DNA of 64,000 nucleotides, taken from NCBI GenBank assembly GCA_963837105.1, contig CAWIMG010000001.1, forward strand, positions 144,892-208,891. Direction: 5' to 3'. The stretch is from UBA9676 sp963837105. GTDB lineage: Bacteria > Actinomycetota > Actinomycetes > Streptosporangiales > Streptosporangiaceae. The translations under genes and the position numbers were made by a program. This document shows positions 17,592 through 28,064 of the stretch, piece by piece. The number at the start of each line of letters is the position of its first letter. The first letter of the stretch is position 1. A model generated the notes under the pieces. That model saw only the letters and a program-made list of their open reading frames with translations, was not told the origin of the DNA and ran no database searches.

Positions 17592-17676
17592 CCGGCCCGC
17601 GCTGCGCAGATGCCGCCCTGACGCCACGCACAGCCGTTGAGCAGGATTGGGGGTGCCAGGCGGGACAATGGCGGAC

Positions 17677-20239
17677 ATGGCCCGACGCAGCACGACAACC
17701 CCGCCGCCCGACGATTACGAGGAGAACATCCTCGACATCGACGTCACCGAGGAGATGCGGGGCAGTTACCTCGAATACGCGTACTCGGTCATCTACCAGC
17801 GCGCGCTGCCCGACGCCCGGGACGGCCTGAAGCCGGTCCAGCGGCGGATCCTGTACCAGATGAACGAGATGGGCCTGCGTCCCGACCGCGGCCACGTCAA
17901 GTGCGCCCGGGTGGTCGGCGAGGTGATGGGGCGGCTGCACCCGCACGGTGACTCGGCCATCTACGACGCGCTGGTCCGGATGGCGCAGCCGTTCGCGATG
18001 CGGCTGCCGCTGGTGGACGGCCATGGCAACTTCGGCTCGCTGGGCGGGGACGACGCGCCGGCCGCGATGCGCTACACCGAGGCGCGGCTGACCGCGGCGG
18101 CGATGGAGATGGTCGCCTCCATCGACGAGGACACGGTGGACTTCCAGCCCAACTACGACGGCACCGAGGAGCAGCCCGAAGTGCTCCCGGCCGGGCTGCC
18201 GAACCTGCTGGTCAACGGCACCTCGGGAATCGCGGTCGGGATGGCCACCAACATGGCGCCGCACAACCTGGGCGAGGTGATCGCGGCGGCCCGGCACCTG
18301 ATCGCCAACCCGGACGCGAGCCTGGACGAGCTGATGCGGTTCGTGCCCGGCCCGGATCTGCCCACCGGCGGCAAGATCGTCGGACTGGACGGCATCCGGG
18401 AGGCCTATGAGACCGGCCGTGGCATCTTCCGCACCCGGGCCACCGCGCGGGTGGAGAAGGTCACCCCGCGCAAGACCGGGATCGTGGTCACCGAACTGCC
18501 CTATGGCGTCGGGCCGGAGAAAGTGGTCAGCCGGATCGTGGACCTGGTCCAGGCCAAGAAGCTGGCCGGGATCGCGGATCTGAAGGATCTCACCGACCGG
18601 CACCGCGGGCTGCACCTGGTGATCGAGATCCGCAACGGCTTCCACCCCGAGGCGGTGCTGGACGAGCTGTACCGGCTGACGCCGATGGAAGACACGTTTG
18701 GCATCAACAACGTGGCGCTGGTGGACGGCCAGCCGCAGGTGCTCGGCCTGCGGGAACTGCTCCAGATCTACGTGGGCCACCGGCTCGAGGTGGTCCGCCG
18801 CCGCAGCGAGTTCCGCCGCCGCAAGCGCGCCGACCGGCTGCACCTGGTCGATGGCCTGATGATCGCGCTGCTCAACATCGACGAGGTGATCGAGGTCATC
18901 CGGAGCAGCGACAACGCCGCGGCGGCCAAGGAAAGGCTGATGGCGGTGTTCGAGCTGTCCGAGATTCAGGCGCAGTACATCCTGGACACGCCGCTGCGCC
19001 GGTTGACCCGCTATGACCGGCTGGAGCTGGAGCGGGAGCGGGAGACGCTGGCGGCCGAGATCGCGGAGCTGACCGCGATCCTGGAGTCGGAGGCACGGCT
19101 GCGGGAACTGGTCTCGGCGGAACTGGCCAGCGCCGCCGAGCGTTTCGCCGATCCGCGGCGGACCGTGCTACTGGAGAGCACCGGCCAGGCCCGCACGGCC
19201 GCCGTGCCACTGGAAGTGGCCGACGACCCGTGCCAGGTGCTGCTGTCCGCGAGCGGGCTGATCGCCCGGGCCGCCACCGGCGCGCCCGGGACGGGGGAGG
19301 ACGGCACCCTGCTGTCCGCACCGGCCGGCCCGGCCGCCCGCAGCGGCCACGCCAGGGCCGCGGGCCGCGCACGACGTCATCGTGGCGGCGGTGCCGGCCA
19401 CCGCCCGGGGCACCGTCGCGGTGGTGACCTCGCTGGGCAGGCTGATCAGGCTCGGCGTGCTGGAGATACCGGCGCTGCCGCCGAGCGCGCACTCCCCCAG
19501 CCTGGCCGGTGGCGCGCCGGTCAGCGAGTTCGTATCACTGGCCGCAGGCGAGCGGGTGGTCGGGCTGGCGGCCGCCGAGGCGGCGGGCGCCGGGCTGGCG
19601 CTGGGCACCGCCAGCGGGGTGGTCAAACGGGTCGCACCCGATTATCCGGGCAACGCCACCGAGTTCGACGTGATCTCGCTGAAGGACGGTGACCGGGTGG
19701 TAGGCGCCGTTCAGCTGGCCAGCGAGGACCAGGATCTGGTCTTCATCAGCAGCGACGCCCAGCTGCTGCGGTTCGGGGCGGCGGCGGTCCGGCCGCAGGG
19801 ACGGGCGGCAGGCGGGATGGCGGGCATCCGGCTGGTGGCGCGTGCCAGCGTGATCTGGTTCGGCACGGTCGCGGCGGGCGCGGCCGGTGCCGACGGCGGC
19901 ACCAGGCACGCGGGTGGGGATCCGGCGGGCGGGCCGGTGGTGGCCACCGTGGCCGGGACCGCGGGCGCGCTGCCCGGCACCGGCGCGGCCACGGTGAAGG
20001 TCACCCCCTACCACGAGTACCCGGCCAAGGGCCGGGCCACCGGCGGGGTGCGCTGCCACCGGTTCCTGAAGGGCGAGGACACCCTGCTGCTGGCCTGGGC
20101 CGGCCCGGCGCCCGCACGCGGCGCCACCGAGGCCGGCGTGCCCGTGGAACTCCCGCCCGCCGACGGCCGCCGGGACGGCTCCGGCGGCCGCGTCCGGCAG
20201 CCCCTCACCGCGCTGGGTGGCCACGCTCCGCCCGGCTGA
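17677..20239 (+). CDS. parC: ParC, DNA topoisomerase IV subunit A (one frameshift)
   Basis: Cleavage/religation subunit of a type IIA topoisomerase. The first frame (17677 to about 19362) carries the catalytic tyrosine Y133 in MRYTEARL, the quinolone region around GRLHPHGDSAIYDAL (about 85-99) and the tower and coiled-coil domains. The second frame (about 19364-20239) carries the C-terminal beta-pinwheel (AAVPATARGTVAVVTSLGRL, HEYPAKGRATGGVR). The two join if one G is removed from GGG at 19362-19364, giving about 850 aa. The ATG at 17677 is chosen because a GACAAT box lies 7 nt upstream; an ATG at 17668 is an alternative. Ends 3 bp from convergent parE. Confidence 0.92.
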
Positions 20240-20242
20240 GCC

Positions 20243-22477
20243 TCAGGTGTCGATGCGGGACAGGTCCAGCTCGGCCGCGCCGCCCACGATGAAGTCCCGG
20301 CGCGGTGCCACCTCGCTGCCCATGAGCAGGTCGAAAACAGCCGTCGCGGCGGCCGCGTCCTCGATCCTGATCCGGCGCAGCGTCCGGTGCCGCGGGTCCA
20401 TCGTCGTCTCCGCCAGCTGGGCCGCGTCCATCTCACCCAGCCCCTTGTACCGCTGCACCGGGTCCTTCCAGCGCTGGCCTTTGCGCTCAAGCTCCAGCAG
20501 CGTCCGGCGCAACTCGCCGTCGGAGTAGGTGTAGGTGTACTTCTGCTGGCCCTTGCGCGGGCTGGCCAGCTCGATCCGGTGCAGCGGCGGCACGGCCGCG
20601 AACACCCGGCCCGCGTCCAGCATGGGCCGCAGGTACCGGTGGAACAGGGTCAGCAGCAGGGTGCGGATGTGCGCCCCGTCCACGTCCGCGTCCGACATGA
20701 AGATCACCCGCTGGTAGCGGGCCGAGTCCAGGTCGAACGAGGCGCCCGAGCCCGCCCCGATGACCTGGATGATGGCGGCGCATTCGGCGTTCCTGAGCAT
20801 GTCCGCCAGCGACGCCTTCTGCACGTTGAGAATCTTGCCGCGGATCGGCAGCAGCGCCTGGAACTCCGAGTCGCGGGCCAGCTTGGCGGTGCCGAGCGCG
20901 GAGTCACCCTCGACGATGAACAGCTCGCTGCGGTCGTCGGTGCTCCGGCAGTTGACCAGCTTGGCCGGCAGCGCGGAGGTGGCCAGGGCGTTCTTGCGCC
21001 GCTGGTTGTCGCGGTGCTCGCGGGCGGCGATCCGGGCCCGGGCGGCCGAGGCCACCTTCTCCAGCAGCGCCCGTCCCTGCTGCCTGCTGGCCCGGCTGCG
21101 GGACTCGAAGAAGGCGCCCAGCTCGGCGGCCACCACCTGGGCCACGATCCGGGAGGCGGCCGGGGTGCCGAGCACCTCCTTGGTCTGGCCCTCGAACTGC
21201 GGCTCGGGCACCCGGATGGCGACGACCGCGGTCAGGCCCTCGGCCACGTCGTCCTTGGTCGCCGCCTCGTCCCCGTTCTTCAGCAGCCGGGCGGCCCGCA
21301 ACTGGTCGTTGAGCGTGCGGACCAGCGCCCGCTCGAAACCGCTGACGTGGGTGCCGCCCTTGGGGGTGGCGATGACGTTGACGAACGAGCGGGTGACGGT
21401 GTCGAAGCCGGTCCCCCAGCGCAGTGCCACGTTGACGGACAGCTCCCTGGTCACATCCGCGGGCGTCATGTGCCCCTGCTCGTCGAGCACGGGCACGGTC
21501 TCGGTGAACTGCCCGGCGCCGGTCAGCCTGATCACCTCGGTCACCGGCTCCCCCGGTGACAGGTGGGCGCAGAATTCGCTGATCCCGCCGGCGAACCGGA
21601 ACATCTGCTCGCGCTCACCCGCGTCCGCCGGGCTGGCCACCCCGGCCGGTCCGGACGGCCCGGGTGGCCCGCTGCCGGGACCGTCGGCCGCGGTCACCTC
21701 GGCCAGCGTGAGCCCCGCCCCGGCCAGGGCGGCGGGCAGGTCCTCGCCGGCGGCGCGCTCGTCCCGCACCGTGATGGCCAGGCCGGGCACGAGGTAAGCG
21801 GTCTGCCGGGCGCGCTGCTGGAGCGCCTCGAAGCTCCACCGCGAGTCGCGCACGAACACCTGCGGGTCGGGCCAGAACCTGATCCGGGTGCCTGCGACCT
21901 TCCTGGCCACCCGGCGCACCTTGGCCAGCCCGGCCCGGGCGGTGAACGCCGCAGTGGGCCCGGGCCCGGCGAACTCGCCGGCCACGCCCCGCCGGAAGCT
22001 GGCCGCCCACTCCTGGCCGTCCCGGTCAACGCTGACATTGAGCCGCACCGCCAGCGCGTTCACCACCGACGCGCCCACCCCGTGCAGCCCGCCCGATGCG
22101 GTGTAGGAGCCACCGCCGAACTTGCCGCCCGCGTGCAGCCGGGTCATCACCAGTTCCACGCCGGACAGGCCGGTCTTCGGCTCGATGTCCACCGGGATCC
22201 CCCGGCCGTTGTCCCGCACTTCCGCCGAGCCATCGGGGTACAGCACCACCTCGATGGCGGTGCAGAATCCGGCCAGGGCCTCGTCCACGGCGTTGTCGAA
22301 GATCTCCCACAGGCAGTGCATGAGCCCGCGGCTGTCGGTCGAGCCGATGTACATGCCAGGACGCTTGCGGACCGCATCCAGGCCTTCCAGCACCGACAGG
22401 TGACGCGCCGTGTAGGCGCCAGCGGCATGCCCGGCGGAGTGCCGGGGCAGGGCCGGGGCTTCGGCCTGGGCGGTCAC
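20243..22477 (-). CDS. parE: ParE, DNA topoisomerase IV subunit B
   Basis: 744 aa from the GTG at 22477 (GGAGA upstream). GHKL ATPase domain: EIFDNAVDEALAG, the DNGRGIPV loop and GLHGVGASVVNAL. Transducer domain, then the TOPRIM domain with IVEGDSALG (metal-binding Glu) and DADVDGAHI (Asp pair). The C-terminus ends at LPQRRD-like gyrase-B tail residues near GSEVAPRRDFI. It pairs with ParC from the convergent neighbouring gene to decatenate chromosomes. An insertion rich in Gly/Pro (about 300-320) lies between the GHKL and transducer parts. The assignment as ParE rather than GyrB rests on the parC neighbour and the position beside hrdB. Confidence 0.92.
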   Translation of the reverse strand: MTAQAEAPALPRHSAGHAAGAYTARHLSVLEGLDAVRKRPGMYIGSTDSRGLMHCLWEIFDNAVDEALAGFCTAIEVVLYPDGSAEVRDNGRGIPVDIEPKTGLSGVELVMTRLHAGGKFGGGSYTASGGLHGVGASVVNALAVRLNVSVDRDGQEWAASFRRGVAGEFAGPGPTAAFTARAGLAKVRRVARKVAGTRIRFWPDPQVFVRDSRWSFEALQQRARQTAYLVPGLAITVRDERAAGEDLPAALAGAGLTLAEVTAADGPGSGPPGPSGPAGVASPADAGEREQMFRFAGGISEFCAHLSPGEPVTEVIRLTGAGQFTETVPVLDEQGHMTPADVTRELSVNVALRWGTGFDTVTRSFVNVIATPKGGTHVSGFERALVRTLNDQLRAARLLKNGDEAATKDDVAEGLTAVVAIRVPEPQFEGQTKEVLGTPAASRIVAQVVAAELGAFFESRSRASRQQGRALLEKVASAARARIAAREHRDNQRRKNALATSALPAKLVNCRSTDDRSELFIVEGDSALGTAKLARDSEFQALLPIRGKILNVQKASLADMLRNAECAAIIQVIGAGSGASFDLDSARYQRVIFMSDADVDGAHIRTLLLTLFHRYLRPMLDAGRVFAAVPPLHRIELASPRKGQQKYTYTYSDGELRRTLLELERKGQRWKDPVQRYKGLGEMDAAQLAETTMDPRHRTLRRIRIEDAAAATAVFDLLMGSEVAPRRDFIVGGAAELDLSRIDT

Positions 22478-22818
22478 GGGCGATGCTCTCCTTGGCTGGC
22501 GTCGGGCCGGAAGGCGGCCGGGGGTGCGTCCTGCTCCCGGCAGACTAGCCGTCAGCGGTGGGTGCCTTGGGGAGCCACGCCGCCCGGCACACACCCGGTC
22601 ACCTGCGGTAATAGCTAACATACCGGGACCGGGGGACAGTGGAGGCGCCGCTGGCCTGCTGGGCCGGATGAGACAGAACAGAAAGCCGTTCGCTCTTGGC
22701 GTACCTGCCCCTGCCGTGGGAACGTGAGGGCCAGACCGGGTGTTGGCTAGTTAGTAGCGGGTAAACGGATGGCAAGCGCCACCCGCGGCCCGGGACGGTG
22801 GACGACGGAGGAGGCGAC
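22478..22818. other. Gene-free 341-bp region, divergent promoter space for parE and the DUF7455 gene
   Basis: No open frame with coding character. It contains two comparatively AT-rich patches, near 22608-22625 (TAATAGCTAACATAC) and near 22740-22765 (GTTGGCTAGTTAGTAG), which are the likeliest places for promoters of parE (minus) and the small gene at 22819 (plus). I could not fix convincing -35/-10 pairs. Confidence 0.5.
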
Positions 22819-23022
22819 ATGACGGGTGCTATGGCTCCTAGCCAGCCGCTGACCGCTATGGATCTGTGCGACCGCTGCGGTGCACAGGCCTATGTGCGGG
22901 TCGTGCTCGCCGGTGCCGGGGAACTGCTCTTCTGCGCCCACCACAGCCGTCAGCACGCGGCCGCGCTGGCCCGGGTGAAGGCAGAGATCCAGGACGAGAC
23001 GCAGCGGCTCCGGCCGGAATGA
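22819..23022 (+). CDS. DUF7455 small zinc-ribbon-like protein
   Basis: 67 aa from the ATG at 22819, preceded by GGAGGAGG. It has LCDRCGAQAYVRV (CxxC) and ELLFCAHHSRQH (CxHH), together forming a likely four-ligand zinc site, then a helical C-terminus (HAAALARVKAEIQDETQRL). This small family is common in actinomycetes next to the principal sigma factor and parE. Function unknown; it may bind nucleic acid or protein. Confidence 0.82.
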   Translation: MTGAMAPSQPLTAMDLCDRCGAQAYVRVVLAGAGELLFCAHHSRQHAAALARVKAEIQDETQRLRPE

Positions 23023-23023
23023 C

Positions 23024-23038
23024 CGGCCGCTTCGGCCG
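23024..23038. terminator. Short GC hairpin after the DUF7455 gene
   Basis: CGGCCG (23024-23029) and CGGCCG (23033-23038) form a 6-bp stem with a CTT loop directly after the stop at 23022, between convergent genes. No U-tract. Confidence 0.35.
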
Positions 23039-23095
23039 CGCTGACGCAGGACTTCGCGCTTATGACGGACCACGGCGCAGGGCGGGCAGGGCCAG

Positions 23096-24733
23096 TCAGG
23101 CCGGTGTGCGGGGTATGGCACGGCGATAGAGGCTGAGTACGGACTGGCCCAGGGGCCACTGCTGGATCAGGCGGAACGGCCGTAGGAGGGCTATCTCGGC
23201 CTTCACCAGCCCATGGGGATTGCGGAACTCTCGCCCTCCCCGCCAGGTGAGTACCCACACCCGCCTCACCGTGGCGAATCGGGCGCGCAGGGTGGCCGCC
23301 CGCACCTCGGTGCCATAGAGGTTGGCCGCGGCGACCGGCGGCTTGGCCAGTGCGACATCCCGCAACCGGCGGTACGGCGCCGGATACCCGATGCTGTATA
23401 CCCGCCAGATCGACGGCAGGTAAAGCACGGCATCACCACCACGGCCGTGGGATGCCAGAATCGCTGCCGCCAGGCGCAGCTGGTCCGGCCGCGCCGAGGG
23501 AAGCCGCACCGACCGCTGCGGCCCGAGCACCAGCGCCCCGATCAGCACTGCGATCAGCACCGCCGGCAGCCAGGCCAGGGCACCACCTACCTTCCGGGCC
23601 GAGATCACCATGGCGAAATGGGTCATCCACGCCAGCCCGGCAGCGGCCAGCAAGGCCATCGCCGGCAGGCAGTACAGCACGTAGCGAGTGTCGTAAACGG
23701 GGTGGATCTGAGATGCCAGCAGCAGCACCGCTGGCGGCAGTACCAGCCAGGGCACCGCGACCGTGACCACATCAACCGCTGCCCTTGGCCGGGTGGCCAC
23801 CGTTGCAGCCACACTGACGATCAGCAGCATGCCCACCACCAGGGTCAGTGGCCGGGATCCGGCGAACCGGACCGCCAGGCTGCTCACCGAGTGCAGGAGC
23901 CTGGGACGGGCCACCCAGCCGATCTCCTCACTCCTCTGCGCCGACCCGGTCACGATGAGTGGCGTCAGCACGGCGACGCTGGCCACGGCCATCGTGAGCC
24001 AGCGGAACATCGGTGCGGCAGATACCGCGGCCGTGGTCCGGCCAGGCGGCCGTCTGGTCTGCGCCAGCCATACGGTCACCCCGTGCGCGGCCAGCACCGG
24101 CAGGGCCAGCAGGTTGAACAGCCCAGCCGCGGTAATTGCCCCTCCATAGGCCAGCCACCACCGCCAGCGGCCTGCTGCGAGTGCACGCAGCAGGAGGTAG
24201 CTCGCGACAGTCACGCACATGGTGACGAGGGCGTAGGCCCGCGCCTCCTGGGCATACCAGGTGACCTCAGGAGCGGCCGCAAACAGTAGCCCGGCCAGAA
24301 CCCCGGTCAGAGTGGGTGCGGGCAGCCGCGCAGCGTGAGCCAGGCGCCTGCCTATCGCTGCGGTGAATACCGCTGCCACCACCATTGCCAGCAACGATGG
24401 CAGCCGCAGTGCCGCCTCTGAGATGCCGCCAACGGCGATCCACAGGTGCATGAACACGTAGTAAGTGCTGTTGACCGCGTCGATGTGACCCGCCATGGCG
24501 AGAATGCTCAGCAGTGGCCGGTTTGCCCCATCCACGGTGGCGGCCTCATCGCGCCACAGCGCCAGGTGCCCGAGCCCGTAACCGTCGGCCAGCAGCACGA
24601 CGATCCCCGGGATCAGCAGCAGTGCCCGGCCCGCTGCCCGCCCAGTCCCGCTGGACGGCTTCGTGCTCTCGGTTGGTGCCGCCGCGAGACCGCCACCGGA
24701 CCCGCGCTGGCCGGCGTTTACTCGGCCGGTCAC
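23096..24733 (-). CDS. GT-C-type glycosyltransferase, family 39-like membrane protein
   Basis: 545 aa from the GTG at 24733, which overlaps the stop of the upstream gene (GTGA). About 11 membrane helices. The first external loop carries LWRDEAATV, the Asp-Glu pair typical of GT39/PMT-like lipid-sugar transferases; later EVTWYAQEARAYALV is the usual second loop motif. The soluble C-terminal part (about 430-545) is outside the membrane. Such enzymes use polyprenyl-phosphate sugars to decorate envelope lipids, glycans or proteins; donor and acceptor are not evident. Last of three membrane glycosyltransferase-like genes. Confidence 0.8.
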   Translation of the reverse strand: MTGRVNAGQRGSGGGLAAAPTESTKPSSGTGRAAGRALLLIPGIVVLLADGYGLGHLALWRDEAATVDGANRPLLSILAMAGHIDAVNSTYYVFMHLWIAVGGISEAALRLPSLLAMVVAAVFTAAIGRRLAHAARLPAPTLTGVLAGLLFAAAPEVTWYAQEARAYALVTMCVTVASYLLLRALAAGRWRWWLAYGGAITAAGLFNLLALPVLAAHGVTVWLAQTRRPPGRTTAAVSAAPMFRWLTMAVASVAVLTPLIVTGSAQRSEEIGWVARPRLLHSVSSLAVRFAGSRPLTLVVGMLLIVSVAATVATRPRAAVDVVTVAVPWLVLPPAVLLLASQIHPVYDTRYVLYCLPAMALLAAAGLAWMTHFAMVISARKVGGALAWLPAVLIAVLIGALVLGPQRSVRLPSARPDQLRLAAAILASHGRGGDAVLYLPSIWRVYSIGYPAPYRRLRDVALAKPPVAAANLYGTEVRAATLRARFATVRRVWVLTWRGGREFRNPHGLVKAEIALLRPFRLIQQWPLGQSVLSLYRRAIPRTPA

Positions 24734-25902
24734 GGGGCGGTCCGGTGGCCTATGAGGTGATACGGCCAGCCGCCGAGCAGAAAGACCAGGCCCGCAGCCG
24801 ACAGGACCAGCACCGTCCAGTAGACGGCCCGCGGCAGCTTCGCGGCCGTGCCAATGAAGATGGGGAACGCGGCCCAGACAAACCGCGGCTTGGTATCCCC
24901 CCCAGAGGAGATGACGGACATCAATATCGTGAGGATCCCGAACAGAGTTACCGGAAGCGGCAGCCGCGCCGCGATCATCAGGCCGATGCCGACTACCGCC
25001 GCGACGAACATGATCATGAGCACCACCACGAATGTCCTGTGGTGGGCGTCCCTGGGGTTGAGCCAGAGCAGCACGCCGACGGTATGAACTCCCCAGTCGA
25101 AGTGCTGGTGCCAGCCGCGTTTCTCGATCTGGAACCAGTACGCGTAATCGTGATACCGCCGCCCGAGGTAGCCGAAATAGGCAAGTATGCCAAGCGGGGT
25201 AAGCGCGGGGGCGAGCAGTGCCCTCCACTCGCGGCGGGTCCAGATCGCCTGGAGCGCGGCCACCCCCGAGACCACTGCCAGGACGATCAAAGTCGGCCGT
25301 TCAGCGGTGCCGACGGCGCCGATGATTCCGGCGAGCAGCCAGCGGCGGTCCACGATGGCGAGGAGCGCAGCCGCGGCGATAGCCACCGACAGCGGTTCGG
25401 AGTAGAGCATGCCGAAGGTCATCGCGCCGGGGAAGAGACAGTAGAGTGCCACCGCACGGTCCGCGACAGGCCGGTCGCAGATCCGGGAAGCCAGCGCCCA
25501 CACGCCAATCGCCGAAGCCGCCCCGCAGGCAATGCTGACGATAAGCCCGGCGACGGGGTAATTTCCGCCGGTCAGGTAGCTGGCGAAGCGGATCAGCAGC
25601 GGGAAGAGGGGGAAGAACGCTGCCTTGAACGGATCGCCCGAGTAGCCATGCTCTGCGATGCTGAGGTAGAAATTGGCATCCATGAACAGGAAATGCCAGG
25701 TCCACGGATGGCTATGACCGGAGATCGCGTCTGAGCCATACCAGGCGGCCAGGATCAGCAGCCAGGTAGCCGCGAAAACTGTAACCGGAAAGAGCCAGGC
25801 CCGAGGCAGCCGGTCACTCAGTGCCGTCGGCGCGGCCGCTGCTGGCCGGCCGGTGCCGGTCACCCCGTCTGCGCGCTGAGCCGAAGCTTCTGCCGTTGCC
25901 AT
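24730..25902 (-). CDS. Polytopic mannosyltransferase-like (PIG-V type) membrane protein
   Basis: 390 aa from the ATG at 25902, preceded by GGGAGGGGAG; 100 codons of open frame upstream lack family character. About 9 helices. Features: WHFLFMDANFYLSIAEHGYSG (first external loop with acidic residue), AAFFPLFPLLIRF and CLFPGAMTFGMLYSEPL, all typical of PIG-V-like transferases. Likely uses a polyprenyl-phosphate mannose-type donor. The stop overlaps the start of the next gene, so the two are translationally coupled. Confidence 0.78.
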   Translation of the reverse strand: MATAEASAQRADGVTGTGRPAAAAPTALSDRLPRAWLFPVTVFAATWLLILAAWYGSDAISGHSHPWTWHFLFMDANFYLSIAEHGYSGDPFKAAFFPLFPLLIRFASYLTGGNYPVAGLIVSIACGAASAIGVWALASRICDRPVADRAVALYCLFPGAMTFGMLYSEPLSVAIAAAALLAIVDRRWLLAGIIGAVGTAERPTLIVLAVVSGVAALQAIWTRREWRALLAPALTPLGILAYFGYLGRRYHDYAYWFQIEKRGWHQHFDWGVHTVGVLLWLNPRDAHHRTFVVVLMIMFVAAVVGIGLMIAARLPLPVTLFGILTILMSVISSGGDTKPRFVWAAFPIFIGTAAKLPRAVYWTVLVLSAAGLVFLLGGWPYHLIGHRTAP

Positions 25903-26081
25903 CCGGCTGACTCCCCTCCCCCGGCTCCGGGGTCCGAGTACAGGCAGGATCCGGTACCGCCAGCCCGCAGCGGCAATGGCAGGTATGCGGAAGACCGGCA
26001 TCTGCACGGCCAGCATAAGTACGGCGGCAGGCCGTTGCATCACCCGTGACCGCGCCAACGATGGTATACGACGCGGGTCGG

Positions 26082-27974
26082 TCACGGCCGGTAGACTGCC
26101 ACTCCGTCGGCCTGGTAGCCGAGGTGGAACCCGGTCTCGTGGAGGTAGCGGAAGATGGCGCGGTAGTCGTAGTCGCGATAGGCGTGACCCCGTACGACCC
26201 GCATCCACTGACCCTGCCATACCAGCACCCAGCCAATGTGCAGAGTGCGCGCGTCCCGGCGGGCGGCGGCGAGTCTGGCCGCAGGAACCGGCTGGCCGAA
26301 CCGGACTGCGACCAGCCCGGCATAGAAGGCGTGGCTCCTGGCCCTACGGACGGTGGCAGGGACAGCCAGCGGCCCGTAGGACACCGCTCGCGGATGACCG
26401 TCGGCGGTGGCGAGGACCAGCGCGAGCGGCGAAGGTTCGTTTCCGTACTCTCTCGGGATGCCGACAATCCCGAACGGGACGTCCACCACCACCGACTTGC
26501 CGTGATCAGCGGCGATCGGCCGGTCCACCGCAGCCAGCGCGGTGGGCATCGTAAGCGGGTGCGGCCCGCCCGACCAGCCCGCCTCCATCGCAGCGAATAC
26601 CACCACCACGACGAGTACGGGCCGGGCGTGACGCCGCAGCCACACCACCGCCGCCCCGGCCAGCAGGGCGGCACCGAACAGACCCAGGAAAGCAAGCCGG
26701 TCAGCCTCTCGGAACGACACCAGCCCGGGTAGCCGGATCAGCCAGGTATAGGGCATCATCAGGGAGACCCGAAGCCCGCGCCAACGCTGTGCGAGCGGTA
26801 CGAACTGATGACCGCCAATGGACAACTGGGGCCCCAGCGCCAGCATGGCACTGCCCAGCCAGAGGAGACCCAGCAGCCGGGCGCTGCGCTGCCGCCAGCT
26901 CACTACCAGCCCCAGCACCGCCAGAACGGTCAGGGTCAGCCCGAATGTGGCCAGCGCATCGCCGGGCGCATGAGCTGAGTAGATCGAGCTGATCCCGGTG
27001 GCACCGTAGGACGCCAGCCGGGGTGATGGTGCGAACAGGCCAGGTAGCCGCGCCGAGTACCTGATGTAGTTGCTGGCCCTGGGAGCCACGCTGCCTACGG
27101 CCGCTGCCTCCTGGGCCATCGCGATGAGCTGCCCGCTGGCGACCACCAGCGCAGTAGTGGCACTGGCGGCCACGGCGAGCCACTGCGGTCGGCCGCCGGA
27201 CCGCAACAGCCAGGGCAGCAGCACCAGGGCGGCCAGCACGGCCGCCAAAACCGCGAACTCCTGGTCGACCAGCATCGCCACACCGATCACCAGGCCCAGG
27301 AACACTCCACGCCTGACAGACACCTGCCGTTGCAGGCGGACGGCTGCCTCTACCGCTAGCGGGAGGAACACAGTCCCCGCAGCGGTGTGAATATGCTGCC
27401 AGTCCTGCAGGGCCACCATTCCTGACAGCCCGTAGAACGCCCCCGCGGCCACAGGCCCGATCAGGCCCGGTAGCCACAGCCGGGCCAGCCGGTACATCGC
27501 ATAGCAGGCCAGCCCGGGCATCACGATCGCCAGCAGGTTGTAGGAAGCCGACGGCCCGAAAATCAGCGTGACCGGTGCCATCACCACGCCGAGCAACGGC
27601 ATCAGGGTGTCATACCCCAGCGGGATGCCGGTCGGCGCGGCCAGATATGAGGTGTGCCACGGGTTGCCCAGATGGACCAGCTGATGAGCAACCCACCACA
27701 TGCTCCACACATACTGCGACTGGTCGATATTCGCAGGCAGGGACCCAGCCAGATAGGTAGCCCGGGGCCACGTGACCACAACCCCCGCGGCCACATACCC
27801 CGCCAGCACCACCAGCTCAGCTAGCCACGGATACTCCCGCCACCGCCCCGCTGCAGAGGCTGGGATCCGCCCTAGGCCGGACAGCCGGGCGTCCCGCCCG
27901 GGCCGGCCGGCTGGTCCGGGGGTCATCACCGCGTCATCGGCGGTCGCGGCCACACCCCGCTCTTGCTCGCTCAC
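26082..27974 (-). CDS. Large polytopic membrane protein, GT-C-like
   Basis: 630 aa, about 12 hydrophobic helices and a soluble C-terminal domain (about 480-630). The GTG at 27974 follows GGAGGGAT. The first external loop has YLAGSLPANIDQSQYVWSMWW, and a later loop has TYLIRLPGLVSFREADRL-like acidic residues, an arrangement shared with YfhO-type and other GT-C proteins. No firm family can be named. Probably part of the same envelope-glycan unit as the two downstream genes, from which it is separated by about 180 bp. Confidence 0.7.
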   Translation of the reverse strand: MSEQERGVAATADDAVMTPGPAGRPGRDARLSGLGRIPASAAGRWREYPWLAELVVLAGYVAAGVVVTWPRATYLAGSLPANIDQSQYVWSMWWVAHQLVHLGNPWHTSYLAAPTGIPLGYDTLMPLLGVVMAPVTLIFGPSASYNLLAIVMPGLACYAMYRLARLWLPGLIGPVAAGAFYGLSGMVALQDWQHIHTAAGTVFLPLAVEAAVRLQRQVSVRRGVFLGLVIGVAMLVDQEFAVLAAVLAALVLLPWLLRSGGRPQWLAVAASATTALVVASGQLIAMAQEAAAVGSVAPRASNYIRYSARLPGLFAPSPRLASYGATGISSIYSAHAPGDALATFGLTLTVLAVLGLVVSWRQRSARLLGLLWLGSAMLALGPQLSIGGHQFVPLAQRWRGLRVSLMMPYTWLIRLPGLVSFREADRLAFLGLFGAALLAGAAVVWLRRHARPVLVVVVVFAAMEAGWSGGPHPLTMPTALAAVDRPIAADHGKSVVVDVPFGIVGIPREYGNEPSPLALVLATADGHPRAVSYGPLAVPATVRRARSHAFYAGLVAVRFGQPVPAARLAAARRDARTLHIGWVLVWQGQWMRVVRGHAYRDYDYRAIFRYLHETGFHLGYQADGVAVYRP

Positions 27975-28064
27975 GTGGGATCCCTCCGGTATGCCCGGAT
28001 GATGCCGCTGGCTGGAGCATGCCGCCTGCGGCGCCCGGGCAGCTGGCCCCGGGGCGGGGTGGTC

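Noticed and set aside
19340..19382. Programmed frameshift in parC
   Set aside because: No slippery heptamer, stop or stimulating structure typical of programmed shifting is apparent, and ParC is not known to use it; a single inserted G is simpler.
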